Below are positions 22,860-34,357 of a stretch of 64,000 nt of DNA, in pieces (position 1 is the first letter of the stretch; each line of letters starts with the position of its first letter). Under the pieces are notes generated by a model. The model was not told the origin of the DNA. It saw nothing but the letters and a program-made list of their open reading frames with translations, and made no database searches. This stretch comes from Stenogyne calaminthoides. Lineage: Eukaryota; Streptophyta; Magnoliopsida; Lamiales; Lamiaceae. The translations under genes were made by a program, and so were the position numbers. The DNA is taken from the NCBI GenBank assembly GCA_037126765.1, contig JBBCBC010000019.1, positions 27,798,222-27,862,221 of the forward strand, written 5' to 3'.

Positions 22860-23780
22860 TTCCGAACACAAGTAGATTCATCAAAAACAATATGAGGTGT
22901 TTCTTCCACAATAAGATTCCTACAGGTTGTAAACTCGAAGGCTTTCTTGACTTGAGAATATCCTAAGAATATCCCTTCATCGCCTTTGCTATCAAAAGTT
23001 TTCAACCGATCTTTACCATTATTGTGTATGAAACACTTGCAAACCAAACACACGAAAAAGAAATAAACAAGAGGCTTCCTTTTCATTCCACAAATCATAT
23101 GGAGTTTTTCCTTGGTTCTTAGTCAAGATGGATCTGCTACGAGAATAGCATGCAGTTGTTGATAACCCAAAAAATCTCTTAGGAATATCGGCTTCAAAGA
23201 ATCATTGTCCTTGCAGAACTTCTTTCGAGTCCTATTTCTTCTTTCAAAGAACACCATTCTGTTGTGGGGTCCTTGCAGCTGATGTTTCATGAGTTATTTC
23301 ATTTGCTGCACAATAATCAGATATAATATGATTGATAAACTCAGTTCCTTTATCTGATCTGATTTTGACCACACTCAGATTCTTTCCAGTACTGAGTCTT
23401 TTCAGTAGTTCAGGCAGTTTTGTCTGAGTCTCTTTCTTACTGAGTAAGAATATGACCCATGTGTATCTAGAGTAGTCATCAACTACCACAAGTGTGTATT
23501 TTATGCCACTAGTGCTCACAGATGTTACTGGACCAAAGAGATCCATATGTAACAGTTGTAGTATTCTTTCAGTATAAACATCTACTTTGCTTTTGAAGGA
23601 TGCTCTGATTTGTTTTCCTTTCTGACAAGCATCACATATATGTTCTTTACTGAACACTTCATTTGGTAACCCCCTCACAAGTGCTAATCTTGCAAGTTTG
23701 TTCAGGGATTTGAAGTTTAAGTGATTCATTCTTTTGTGACACAACCAACTGGTATCAGTGGAACTTTTTGCAACCAAAAT
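22860..23780 (-). pseudogene. Element A integrase (broken)
   Basis: From 23777 leftwards: the zinc-binding region (HKRMNHLNFKSL ... HICDACQKGK), then the DDE core with HMDLFGPV and VVVDDYSRYTWV (first Asp), and VVKIRSDKGTEF (second Asp). The TPQQNG motif that precedes the catalytic Glu is present, but the frame stops just after it at 23244. The C-terminal part (KAFEF near 22940, TTCRNLIVEETPHIVFDES) continues in other frames. Compared with element C, the stretch 22150-23240 is changed mostly at CAG/CTG positions. Integrase inserts the cDNA into the host chromosome. Confidence 0.87.
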
Positions 23781-23799
23781 GTAGCTTTAGGAGTTGAAC

Positions 23800-24290
23800 T
23801 CCAATCAGCAAGATACACATTTCCTTTTCTAGTACCAGTCAGTAGAATTTTTTTGAAGTATTGTCTTTCACATAACATAAGTTCTTTGAGAACTCAACAT
23901 TGAATCCTTTGTCACATAATTGCCTTATAGAAAGCAAGTTATGCTTTAGACCAGACACATATGAAACACCATGGATATGAACAGAGTCAACTTCAAGAGT
24001 TCCATATCCTTCAATTTGTCCTTTGGAATTGTCTCCAAATGTGATCTGAGGGTCTTTTTGTTCAACATAGTCAGTGATTAGTTGCTTATATCCTGTCATA
24101 TGCCTTGAACATCCACTATCCAGATACCATACAGCAGGAGCCAACTCATTTCCACTCATCAGTGCTATGTTGTATTCATTCAACTCAGTGCCCTTTTCCT
24201 TCACTTTGGAAAAATCGGTTCTTAGGTACCCATTTGGTGTAGGGTCCTACCAAAGTTATTTTGTACCTTTTGGAACCCAAATCGCCTAAC
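23800..24290 (-). pseudogene. Element A aspartic protease domain
   Basis: The frame 24204-23839 holds WYLDSGCSRHMTG with the retroviral-type Asp-Ser-Gly active site. It is followed by ITFGDNSKGQIEGYGTL, GVSYVSGLKHNLLS and QLCDKGFNVEF, the usual Copia protease blocks. It breaks at a frameshift near 23850, just before the stretch leading to integrase. The protease cuts the Gag-Pol polyprotein. Upstream, a WVPKG / GPYTKWVP-type linker is recognisable near 24215-24270 in another frame. Confidence 0.88.
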
Positions 24291-24939
24291 AACTCTAATT
24301 ACTTTAGAGTGGGTGATTTGTCTCCCCATAAATATCTACATACACATTCACCACCCTAGGTGCCTTGACAAGATCCTCATGTATGAGTGCCACCTTTTAG
24401 CATGAACATGAGCCTTAGAGTTCTTCTTGGGTTCGGGCCTTTTGTTCAAGTGCCTTGGCTTTTTGTGCTTGTTGGTCTCTTTCTCTGCTGACTTGGGTTC
24501 AGGAAACCTTTACCCTTAGGCAAGTGGGGTTTGGGTTGTCTGTACTGAAATTGGGGTCTTTTAGTAAACTGAGGACTTGGTCTTTTCAGTTGAGAATATC
24601 TCTGCTGAGTGTTTCTCTTCTGAAAATTCCTCTGATGGTTCAGTGCAGATCTCTTTAGGTTGGTATTCTTAGCACAGGGCTTTGAAATCTTGGCTTTGAA
24701 GATTTCCTACTTGAGTGGTCGGGTTTTTCTAGCCTTTTCCCGAGGTCAGGCTTTCTTCCTGAACCTTCGATTTTTTAAACCATAGGTCCTTTACCCTTGT
24801 CTAAAACTACGGCGGTTCTTGATAAGAAGATTAGGCCACTTGTTTAACAAAGACAGTCTTGGTGCTACTAGAAGCAACATTCAGAAGACCTTGTGAGGTT
24901 CCCCCTGGAATGTATCCCAATCCAGCTTTTATAGTTGCA

Positions 24940-26614
24940 GGTCTTTGTTAACTCTGAATTTCATCTATCACTTTAGATGCAGAATTCAATAGAGCTAACT
25001 TTCTCTGCGCACCATCCTCATATTTTTTTAGAGTTTCATGCTTCTCAAAGAGGTCATTGAACTCAGTTCTGATAAGCTGAATCTCCTCAGTGGATTTCTC
25101 TAATTCTCCATTCAGGATCTCTATCACCTTCTCTTTTTCTGAGAGTTGTACTTTCAGAACATCTAGTTCATCAGTAGTTCCCATTAATTGAGAAGTGATC
25201 TCAGCATTTTTAGAGTCTTTCCACTTCAAATTCTCGTGATCGATTCCTTGTTACGCTCTTGAGTTTTGATGGCGATTCTTGTAACGTAATAGTCCTTCAT
25301 AAGATTCTCAAATGAATCCATCAGTCAAAATTCTTTTTCTGATTGAACTTGAAAACTCATGTGCTTGTGTAGGAGCAACAACAGAGATAGAAGAATTTAC
25401 CTCCTCTACAACCATAAGATAGATATCATCACTGTCACTATCTGAGAAAATCTCATCTGAGGAACTAGAACCTTCTTCAGAATGTTCTTCTTCCTCAACA
25501 ATCATAGCTTTCTTGCTGGAGAACTTCTTGTCTCTCTTGGCTTATCTTTCCTTTCTTTCTTTAGCACTTAGCTCAGGACAGTCATATTGAAAATGACCTT
25601 TCTTCTGACAGTTGTAGCATCTGTTGGCATCATCATCCTGATCACTTTCCTCCTTGGTCTTGGAGTCCTTCTTTTTGGATGAAGATCCTTCAGCTTTCTG
25701 GTCCTTTCTTTTCTCAGTGTATCTGTCCTCAACTTTTGAGTCTCTTTTGTACCTGTGATTCCTGTAATATTTCTTATACTTCCCATATCTGCTATTGAGT
25801 CTTTCAAACCTCCTTGCCATCAGTACTAGCTTATCCTCCTGCTCATCCTGATTTTTGGCAAGTGAGTTCTCAGACTCTCTAGACTTACTGGATTTCTCTT
25901 TGGCTTTGAAAGCCACATTCTTGCTAGATGAAGAATCATCTTTGCTGTCAGATTTCTTAGCTTTCTTGTCAATCACAAACTCATAATCTTTCAGTTCAGA
26001 GAAAACTTGTTGATATGGCATGGAATCAATATTTTTGGTGTTTTCAATCACCACAGCATGTATATCTCATTTCTTAGATAGTCCTCTAAGAATTTTCAGT
26101 GCCACTTCTCTCTGTGGGTATCTTTTCCCAAGAGCATTCAGATCATTCATGATGCTAGTGAATCTGACTTCAAGTTTGTCAATGGATTCACCATCTTCCA
26201 TTTCAAAGCTATCAAACTTTCCAATAGCAACAGAAAGTTTGTTTTCCTTAATATGATTTGTGCCTTGACACATAACAACAAGTGTGTCCCATATTTCTTT
26301 TGCAGTTTCACAGTGAGAAATCATCCCCATAACACCATCATCAATAGTGCTATACAAAGTATCTTTAGCAATGTAGTCCAGATTGACTAACTTTCTCTCA
26401 TCAGGAAAAAGTTGATCATCAGATTTGGAAATTCATCTCTGGGATCATTTCTCTCAGTATCAGTGATTCTGGGATTCACAACAGTGAATTTGAATGGTCC
26501 TTCAGAAACCACTCTCCACATTCTTTCATGTTTTGAATACAGATGAGTCTGCATTCTTAATCTCCATAGGTCATAGCTCTCAACAGAGAACATAGGAAGT
26601 TTCTTAGAAGGCAT
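24940..26614 (-). pseudogene. Element A gag (capsid/nucleocapsid), broken by stops
   Basis: Starts MPSKKLPMFSVESYDLW at 26614. Capsid-like blocks follow (AKEIWDTLVVMCQG, KFDSFEMEDGESIDKL, YPQREVALKILRGL), then a Lys/Ser/Glu-rich part and one zinc knuckle CYNCQKKGHFQYDC (C-x2-C-x4-H-x4-C) near 25600. A Glu/Ser-acidic stretch and a coiled coil (24948-25229) come last. Long coiled-coil gag tails are typical of Sireviruses. In-frame stops: one after FFLMRES (26387), TGA replacing Trp codon TGG after RGLSKK (26067; element C keeps TGG here), one after KERKER (25542), and others. Gag forms the virus-like particle in the cytoplasm. Confidence 0.88.
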
Positions 26615-26644
26615 GATGACTGAGCCTTGTGAAAATTAAAGATT

Positions 26645-26666
26645 CACTACTACACATTTGAGCTTG
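26645..26666 (+). repeat. CACTA left terminal inverted repeat
   Basis: Twenty-two bases beginning CACTACTACACATTTGAG pair with 31605-31626, with one mismatch (CACTACT versus CACTAAT). Confidence 0.95.
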
Positions 26667-26689
26667 CACAGCTGCACTTGGACAACCTT

Positions 26690-26805
26690 TTTTTCAAACA
26701 GCTCTCCAAGTAACAGCTTGGAGAGCGGTTTTATAAAAAAAAAAAAAACAAAGACAGCGGTTTGAAACCGTTGTCCAAGAATAAATCTTGGACAAATGTT
26801 AATAA
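26690..26805. repeat. CACTA left subterminal repeats
   Basis: Several direct and inverted copies of an aaccgttgtccaag / cttggacaa-type motif and of agcttggagagcggtt occur next to the left end. Clustered subterminal motifs are where the TNPA-like protein of Spm-type elements binds. The motif here is specific to this element, and the binding role is inferred from family knowledge. Confidence 0.75.
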
Positions 26806-27867
26806 TATTGCTTTTTTTATATATATATATATATGAATCGAGACCTAGCTCTCAGACTTCATTAATTTCTTTCTCTCCATTTCCTCTCCCCAAAATCGCC
26901 AAAAAAAAAGAAGACCAAATCGTCACCGTCATCGGTTTCCTTCAACCAAATCGCCGCAGTAAATGATTGACACTGCTCTTGGCCGTCGGGCCTCTCCCTC
27001 TCCCCCAATCGTCATGCTCCTCCTCCCTCTCTCTCCGCCATTGCTTTGCCATCCCGCCCTCCCCCCCCCTTGCCATCCCTCCTCCTCCCTTGGCACCGTC
27101 ACCTATAACACTTAGTTGGTACAAATGGATTGTGGAATCTTTAATTTGGATTTTTTTTTTAGTTGAAATTATATATTTTGCTTCAATCTTAGTTTAATTT
27201 GTTTATATTATATGAAAACAATATAAAATATTTAAGAGCGGTTGGAGAGCCCGTTGGGCGGTGGGTATATATATGTAGGTCGAATATACATTGAATTATC
27301 CATTGAGTAATGAACCGTAAAGTTTTTATCCTTAGCTTTCAAACTTTAGTTTTATTCATAATGACAAGTCACTTTCTAATCAAATACTATTTAAGAGCAA
27401 CTGAGGCCTCAATCTTCTTTGAAATAGGCCTCAACTCAAGTCGTATTTCCATTGATTTTTTTCAAGCTTTAGCTTTATTCATATTATATATGTTGCTCTT
27501 GTTGTTTTTTTTTAACCCAACTAATCTTGTAGTTTATAACACTTAGTTTTGTTTATATTATATATGTTGCTCTTATTTTTTTTAAATTTGAATATTATAT
27601 TTTGCTCCATAACACTTAGTTGCTCTTGTTGTTTATATTCTTGGTCTACTTCGTAAGATTGACATTTCAAGCCTAATACACATGTGTTCATAGTATAAAG
27701 AGTATGCTATCAACCCAAATTTTAATTTATAAGTAGATGATGCAGATGTAACTTATAAGTAGATGTATCATGTATCTTTGCATAGATAGTTCTTATCATG
27801 TATGAAACATCCTACCAGAATATTGTTTGTTTTTTGTTTATTAAATGTTGTTTCTTCTGCTTTACAG

Positions 27868-29453
27868 GATCATGTCTCGTTGCCATATCCCGGAGATGAT
27901 GGAGATTCTGATGGAGATCATGGCGCATATGATCATGGTGCATATGATGACTTGAGAGAGTTTGACACTGATGCTCCCACCACCACTAGCAGCTCCGGGG
28001 AGAAGCGCTCTCGGGGTATAGTTACAATGTCATCTATTAAGAGAGCTCGTAGCAAGGGGAAAACACTTAAGGTAATTTTATTACAATTGAACAGTTTGAA
28101 ATCGATAAATATATTGATTGATCGTTGAACCTAATTAAATACTATGTTATTACAGTTATCGTTCAATGAGTTTGGACAGGCAATAGGAAAAAGAGAGTGA
28201 GTCGTTGTCCTTCTACATTGAGGCTGCAATGATCGGGAGGCGTGATCCCTATCGTCTTTGCCAGCCAAGAGGGATCATTAGCAAACCCGACTCCTTTGAA
28301 GGAAAGATTACGGGACGACCTTACGGTATGTTAATTATATATTTATTGAACATTGTAGTATGACCCTTAAATTTACTAAATTGTTATGTTATATGCATAT
28401 AGACTACCTTCAGAGGTCTTGACCTCACAAAGAAGAAGCAAATATTGTCGCAAGCTGGAGTAATGCCAAGAATTTCCGGACTTGGTTGAGAAGTAACACA
28501 CGAGATTCGAAAACTGGTATTTACTCGGCTAGTCCACCTCCTGCATATCAGAATAGCCCTATGGTGGCTCCATACTGGGAGAAGTTTGTGAGCAGAGCTA
28601 TGGAGGATGATTTCCAGGTAAAATTGATCAATGTCATTTCCTCAATTTCTAATGCCCTAAGTTTTTTAAATGTTTATCATATTTCTATTATCTTTGTAGG
28701 ATCGAAGCAATAAAAATCGCGATCAAGCCAAGTCGATGGAGGCGTTATATCGTGGATCGAACAAAGGTTATGCGAATAATAAGAGAAAATATGGTGAGAT
28801 CAAAATCCTAACTTTTAATTTTTTTTTATATATTCACTTTTAATATATCTAATAAAGGGACACGTTCATCACTATCGTAGAAAGAGGAAAGAAGAAAAAC
28901 TGGAGAGAGTGAGCCTATTGTTACCCATTTCGACTTATTTCGCACTACCGTAAAGGGGTCGAGATGGGAATATTCACGATCCCAATGCACAACGCATCAT
29001 CGAAGAAGTGGTAATCTATCAATTAATTTATCTTTCAATTACAAACTATTATTTATAAACAAATAATTAAATAATAATCTTTTGTTTTTGTGATTCAGGA
29101 GAGTCTATCTCAGACCATGACGCCCGACGACATTCGCATGATTGGCCCTGATGATCTGTTTGGATGGGCTATGGGTTGCCAGGAGCATCCCGACCGCTTA
29201 CGGAGTGTCGGATATGGCGTGACGAAGACATCTTTAGCAATGGCACCTGGTCTTCAAGCCATGAATATGGTGGGTATACTAACGGAACAGGTTGCCAAGT
29301 TGGCTAAAGATGTGGAACTTTTGAGGTTTGAGAAAAGATCGAGCCACAGAATGTCGTCGAGTGGAGCAAGCTGTGAACATAGTGTCGCTAATGCTATGTT
29401 TTCAGCTAACCCTAGGGACGACTTTATTGAGGCACTTCAAAACGTCTCACAGG
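27868..29453 (+). pseudogene. CACTA TNPA-like (Ptta/En/Spm, Transposase_24-type) gene, damaged
   Basis: Likely exons: 27868-28071 (acidic DGDSDGDHGAYDHGAYD, then KRSRG), 28156-28325 (LSFNEFGQAIG, YIEAAMIGRRDPYRL), about 28403-28617 (WLRSNTRDSKTGIYSASPP, YWEKFVSRAMEDDFQ), 28701-28794 (NKNRDQAKSMEALYRGSNKG) and 29099-29453 (MTPDDIRMIGPDDLFGWA, EHPDRLRSVGYGVT). Each is bounded by plausible GT/AG sites. The order 'GQPIG-like, W.D..., KNR.QAK, EHPGRVRG-like' is that of plant Ptta/En/Spm transposases. An extra A in the run at about 28188-28193 shifts the frame just after GQAIG, so this copy cannot make the full protein. In autonomous elements it binds the subterminal repeats. Confidence 0.72.
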
Positions 29454-29469
29454 TATCAAATATGCATGT

Positions 29470-30199
29470 CTCATATTTGTTTTAATTAAAGACTAGTGTA
29501 TTAAAATTTTCTAACTAAATATCTTATTCGAACAGCCAACGACCTTTTTCTACCTGTATCTGGAGGATCCCGATCGATTGGTGGCCCACGTGCTCGTTGA
29601 CCTGACTCCCATGGAATGATTCATGGTCATCCCATCACTCCCGGTTTTGTGGGTCACACTCGATGTACCCGTAATCGGAGAGGAGGATTCAATGGTGCCA
29701 AAACCAATCGATGAAACCATCACGATCGGAATAAATGGCCCGGCACTTCATCGAATGGCCGAAAGCAACTTGGTCTCTAGCACCATGAGGGTAAAATATT
29801 TGTTATTAAAGTTCATTATCTTATTTGTGATTCTAAATAATATTGTAAATTAATTGTAGAATCTGCCGACCCCACATGAGGCTAAATCGAGGGACTCCAA
29901 TCTTATTAAGACTTGGTTATCCCATGACCGGAGACTTAGATCATGATGATCATTTACGCCTAGGGTGCACCGGATGGTATCGTCTAATGCTTTCGATATC
30001 GTCCACGCTTCTCATGCTTGCTCACTTTCATCGAAATACTTTCCAAAAAATTCGCCGATGAGGAACATGTGCTCAAGTCTTGAATGACGAGAGGTTGAGT
30101 GCAACCACCATAGCCCTTTACCTCGGTATGTGTTTACTAATTCTCAATATTCACTTTACTCAGATAGTTTAATTTTCTTTTTAAATATTAATTAAGCGT
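29470..30199 (+). pseudogene. CACTA internal coding debris between transposase and protease
   Basis: Short open stretches separated by AT-rich, intron-like sequence occur here (for example around 29620-29790 and 29876-30061). Splice-like borders can be drawn, but I recognise no domain. It probably belongs to the C-terminal part of the same transposon gene. Confidence 0.4.
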
Positions 30200-31180
30200 A
30201 TATATGTTGGTTAAAGATATTTGGGTGAGCTATATCTCTCCGGAGATAACCGAGCAAGTGGAATGTACTCCTTCGTCTCCCCCAAGTGTCTTGCATAATG
30301 GGTGATAAGGCACAGCACCATGGATGGGTTCGTTAATCACATCTTTGAATCTAATCGGGAGCGATCATCTCATTTTTTGGTCAACAAATGTGGGGTGAGT
30401 GATAAACATTTAGTTAAAATTTGTATTCATGTTTATAATATTTGCACATATATATGCTAAATTTGCGATTAATTTTAATACTCTCAATATAATATAGGAA
30501 CCATTGGGTCTTTGGTCGCCATACACATGAATACATTAAGTGTGTATTTTTATGGACCCACTAAATGATGGAGTTTATTCTAATCGCCTGATCTCGTTTT
30601 CATATATGGAAGCGTAAGTTCATTTTTAATATTCTATACAATGATTTGTTTTACTTTTAAAATTATGCATATTTAATCTATTTTTATTTTTTAATTATAA
30701 TAATAATAGTGTGATGACGATGTATCGGAGTCGACTTAGTCGAGTCGGGCTCAAGATCCGGGTTAAATAAAGTGAACCGGATTAACATTAAGGTAAATTT
30801 AATTTAGTAAATTATCAAACTAATTAATAGAAAGAAATCATAATTGTAATACGTGATTATATTGTTAATCAACAGGTTCCGAGGCAACGAGATAATGACC
30901 ATTGTGGACATTTTGTTTGTTGCTTTATAGAAGATATAATCTGCGCTTCTATAACGAACATTCCTCCCAATGTAAGTCAATTATTGATTTATTTAAATTA
31001 TTATTGATTGAATAAAAATTCATACTATATTGATTGATTCGTTGTTTGCAGTTTGTCTATGAACGTGAGCTCAAGTCTTACTCTAAGAAAAGATCGGAGA
31101 AATGGAAAAAACGATTGGATCGGGTACCTTTACAATCGTTTCTTATATTCATACGATCAATATTGAGAGAATGTTGTTTG
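30200..31180 (+). pseudogene. CACTA Ulp1-like (C48) cysteine protease region, damaged
   Basis: Scattered over exon-like blocks are the signatures of the Ulp1 family seen in some plant CACTA and Mutator elements. A TTGGGTCTTTGG block near 30506 gives HW.F-like residues. MDPLNDGVYSNR near 30550 corresponds to the Asp region. VPRQRDNDHCGHFVCCFIED at about 30871-30930 holds the catalytic-Cys region (D-x-H/D-C-G-x-F-V-C). YERELKSYSKKRSEKWKKRL ends the frame near 31120. Ulp1 enzymes deconjugate SUMO; the role in transposons is unknown. Stops lie between the blocks, so it is probably inactive. Confidence 0.65.
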
Positions 31181-31375
31181 AAATATTGGTAGCATGTAAT
31201 TAAATTATATATTTGTGATGATATATATTTCATGTTTTTGGTGTATTGGACGTATGCTTATGATTGTATGTTTATATATTTCGATGTTATATGGTATTGG
31301 ACGTATATATAAGTTTTGGTTTATAGTTTTACTATAGGATTTTTAAAATGTAAATTAATAATTAAAAAAAAAGAT

Positions 31376-31604
31376 ATTGGACAGCGGTTTTCAACCGTTG
31401 TCTATGTAAAATAAAAAACGAATTAAAAAAATATATCGGCTTGAATTTATCAACCGTTGTCAATCTTAAACTTCAAAAGCGGTTAAAAACCGCTGTCCAA
31501 GTGCTTTTCTTGGACAACGGTTTTTTATCAGCTGTCCAAGCTTGGACAGCTGATGCTTGGAGAGCGGTTATAATCGCCTCTCAAGATCATTTTTCACAGC
31601 TGTC
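31376..31604. repeat. CACTA right subterminal repeats
   Basis: At least six copies in both orientations of a ccgttgtcc / ccgctgtccaag motif, including the near-perfect palindrome agctgtccaagcttggacag around 31530-31550. They mirror the left subterminal set at 26690-26805. Confidence 0.85.
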
Positions 31605-31626
31605 CAAGCTCAAATGTGTATTAGTG
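31605..31626 (-). repeat. CACTA right terminal inverted repeat
   Basis: Reverse complement begins CACTAATACACATTTGAG and matches the left end at 26645-26666 with one mismatch. The next three bases, att, are the target duplication. Confidence 0.95.
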
Positions 31627-32429
31627 ATTGCAGCGACTCTATCCAAGAAGAATGCCAATTACGATCAATTACTCTTTATTTTAATTTGGTTTGTTTTTTT
31701 TTCGTACACTTATATAACAGGTACGTTGAACATGATATTATTCCAATAAAATATTAATTCACTAAATTGAAATAAAGACTTTGGATTGCGAAGTGGCAGA
31801 CATCATAATACTACTATATACATTTAAAATAAAATAAAAGCATTCACGTACACATTACTAATCAATAAACTAGATAAAAATTGGGCTGCTTAGAAAGAAT
31901 AAAAACAAAAAGTACTTTTCAACAGAAAAAAAGAAAGGAGAAGTTGGAAATTAGAAGCACATTGATGTATAATACACAATAAAATGTCTCGTTTTCCACA
32001 AACTTTTCTACATATGAATAGGAATTTTCTACATTATCAATGTTCAAATCCAGGCCATTCAATATATTCTAGTAACACATATTTTATCTAATTAATGTGT
32101 TTTCCACATGAGACTAGAATTTCTCCAACTCTTTTGGATGTAAGTAGAATTAATCAGGTCTAAAGTCAAGTTACAAACTTCAACTTCTACCTATCAATTT
32201 TGAGAAAATTATAATTTAACTTTGTCACTTCTGCGTGGGACACAAACTCTCTTTAGAGACTCGATAAAAATAATAATTTTTCTACAAACTCTAAATGAAA
32301 TATGTTGCTGACATGAAATTCATATCATTAGACTTATAAATAGATACCACTGTTTTTATAAATTAATTTCTATAGCATTTAATTATATTATGATGATCAG
32401 CATATAACTATAATGATATCAATTGATAA
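31627..32429. repeat. Duplicated host flank, copy 2
   Basis: Nearly identical to 13517-14315 (gcagcgactctat to caattgataa). It continues to the left across the CACTA element for only 16 bp, to 26629. Ends in gataa, the target duplication of solo LTR B. Single-base differences are few, for example ctaag versus ccaag near the start and caggtc versus cagtcc near the LTR. Confidence 0.92.
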
Positions 32430-34357
32430 TGTTGGTCCCGATGCTAACGAGTCTCACACGTGTATGGGGGAATACACGTGTTCGATTTTTTTTTAAAACT
32501 TTTCTTTCAATTTGAGGTCGGATGGGTCGTTGTCCCGATGATTTGGCCTTGAGAAGCCTGATTACTTTCTGAGTCAAAGTCTCTTTGAGACAATAACTTT
32601 GAAATTTCTTTTGAAGCTTGAATTAGCCCAACCGAGCTGAAGTTTTATCGAGAGATCTGAAATTTGAGTCGATCGATCGATAACTATCTTACTGAACCCT
32701 AAGTAGAGTTAGTTCAGTTTGGTAACTATCTGTTCTAGCTACTCAAGTGTGCGGAATGGTTGGCCCTAAGTTTATACACGTTTTAGCTTTGCTGAAGATC
32801 TTCCTTTTAATAAAAAAATGTGATTTAAGGTCAGATCGGTTTGATGCAAGTTCGATGGATTGGTTCCAACCGAATATCGATGAATTATGCTTTTTCGTGA
32901 AAAACATGCAACATATAATAATGCAAAGATGTAAAGCAAAAACAACACAACAATTATAGTGGTTCGAGAGACTCAAGCTCCTCGTCCACTATCTCGACCT
33001 TCGAGAGAAATTCCTTAACCACTTCCTAAAGCTTTACGGCTACCTCCTTTGTAGCTTACGCGACTTTACTACCTTGAGTTTTTACGGGTGACTCACTGCA
33101 GCCTTACTAACTCAACACACACAAGTGTTCGACTACCACAAGTAGCTTACTAACTTCTTCTCTGAGTTTTTACGGCTAACTCAATCAGTAGCTTACTAAC
33201 TCTTTACAACTCCAACTCACCAACAAACACACTCAAACTACCTTACAAAGGGTTTGGGTTTACGGTTGGTTTCAATTAGGATGAGATATCCTTTTACAAT
33301 AAGAACAATGCAAAGGTGGATATCTCTACTAAGCTTTGGATATATCTTATCAATCTAGGCTTAGTGAATGAGCTCTCTTCAATGTGAAACACCTAGGAAA
33401 TTCTAGGTTTTTCGAGTGCTTCGATTTGCAATAATACGAATGAGCTCTTGAGTTGCTTTCAAATTTTCCGTAACCTCTCAATGTAGAGGGTCACTAGTAT
33501 TTATAGGCAACTTCACCAAGGTCACTCTTGAAAAACTATCCGTTGGAGGAGATAACTTCATGAGTTTCCTCTTATGGTGTTTGATGAACGGCTATTTTTA
33601 GGGTTTGAATACTCCCTTGCATGTTTTAGGAAATATGCTTTCATGTAGCCAATCACCACTTTTTGCAGTCTGGAACATAGTACTACTGACATGCTTCAGT
33701 GACCTGTCGCTTTCAGTGTCAGTAAAGTACAGTGTTGTCTTCCTCTGATTGGTTCTTCTCTTCAGTAAATGTAGACAAACATAACGGTTCTTTTTGGTCA
33801 ATCTCTCTAAATGAGATAACCTTAAACAACACTTAGACTTAGTCCCTTTTGTCTGCATGTGAATGGGGCAATATCTATTTTTCTGAATATCCGCGTTTTT
33901 CTCAGTTTGTAGTCTTGGTAGATATTATTCGGTGCCTCGGAACATTCGAGTTATCTTTGAGTATTCGATATCTTCTTGAGTCTTCGATGACTCTTTGGGT
34001 CTTGATGTCTTGAGTCTTGATGTCTTACGAGTCTTGATGTCTTGATGACATCTTGAGTCTTGATGTCATCTTTGAGTCTTGATTTCTTGATAACTTCTTG
34101 AGTCTTGATTTCTTGAAACTTCTTGAGTCTTCGTTTCTTGAAAACTTCTTGATTCTTGATTTCTTACGAAACTTCTTGAGTCTTGAACTTCTTGAAACTT
34201 ACTTGATCTATATCTGCTGACTATACATGGTGCAGATAACATCCTGAACACTCTATACTGAATCCTGACTCAGACTATCAAGATTATCCTGAACATGTCA
34301 TATTCAGGGGTTTTGGGATCTAATCAAAATCTTCTTTATTAAATTCATCTCCCAACA
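32430..34357 (-). mobile_element. Solo LTR B of the element A/C family, 1,928 bp
   Basis: Sense direction starts TGTTGGGAGATGAATTTAAT and ends CGGGACCAACA-like. Perfect 5-bp target duplication gataa at 32425-32429 and 34358-34362, with no internal retroelement sequence. It is therefore a solo LTR produced by LTR-LTR recombination. The left duplication and host flank are the same as for LTR A. TATAAATA lies at 33498-33505 on the minus strand. In 32520-33400 and 33900-34200 it differs from LTR A almost only where A has CAG or CTG. Confidence 0.95.

Larger units (their letters stand above)
14316..26628 (-). mobile_element. Element A: Sirevirus-like Ty1/Copia retrotransposon lacking its 5' LTR
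   Basis: Read on the minus strand the order is gag (from 26614), protease, integrase, RT, RNase H, a palindromic repeat array, a large extra ORF, PPT and 3' LTR (ending at 14316). Integrase before RT marks it as Copia. The TGTTGG LTR start, the gag with a long coiled-coil tail and the extra ORF after pol resemble Sireviruses. TSD gataa is present on the left (14311-14315). The right side stops at 26628, about 15 bp upstream of the gag start codon, where it runs into a duplicated piece of host flank, so leader, primer site and 5' LTR are gone. Several stop codons and a substituted RT catalytic residue show that it is not autonomous. Confidence 0.93.
26645..31626 (+). mobile_element. CACTA (En/Spm-type) DNA transposon, 4,982 bp
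   Basis: The terminal inverted repeats start CACTACTACACATTTGAG (left) and CACTAATACACATTTGAG (right, on the complement), identical over 22 bp apart from one base. The flanking 3-bp duplication is att (26642-26644 and 31627-31629). CACTA ends plus a 3-bp duplication define the superfamily. The interior carries an intron-rich TNPA-like transposase region (27.9-29.9 kb) and an Ulp1-like protease region (30.2-31.2 kb), both on the plus strand and both damaged. The element was inserted into the second copy of the duplicated host flank; copy 1 at 13504 shows the empty site. Confidence 0.95.

Noticed and set aside
26967..27197. Proline-rich coding region near the left end of the CACTA element
   Set aside because: It is low-complexity tccctc-rich sequence, and the opposite strand is equally open (Gly/Arg-rich); no family resemblance.
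27802..27867. Signal peptide start (hydrophobic MKHPTRILFVFCLL) of the CACTA gene
   Set aside because: It ends exactly at a TTTACAG acceptor and is AT-rich like an intron; the coding exon most likely begins at 27868.
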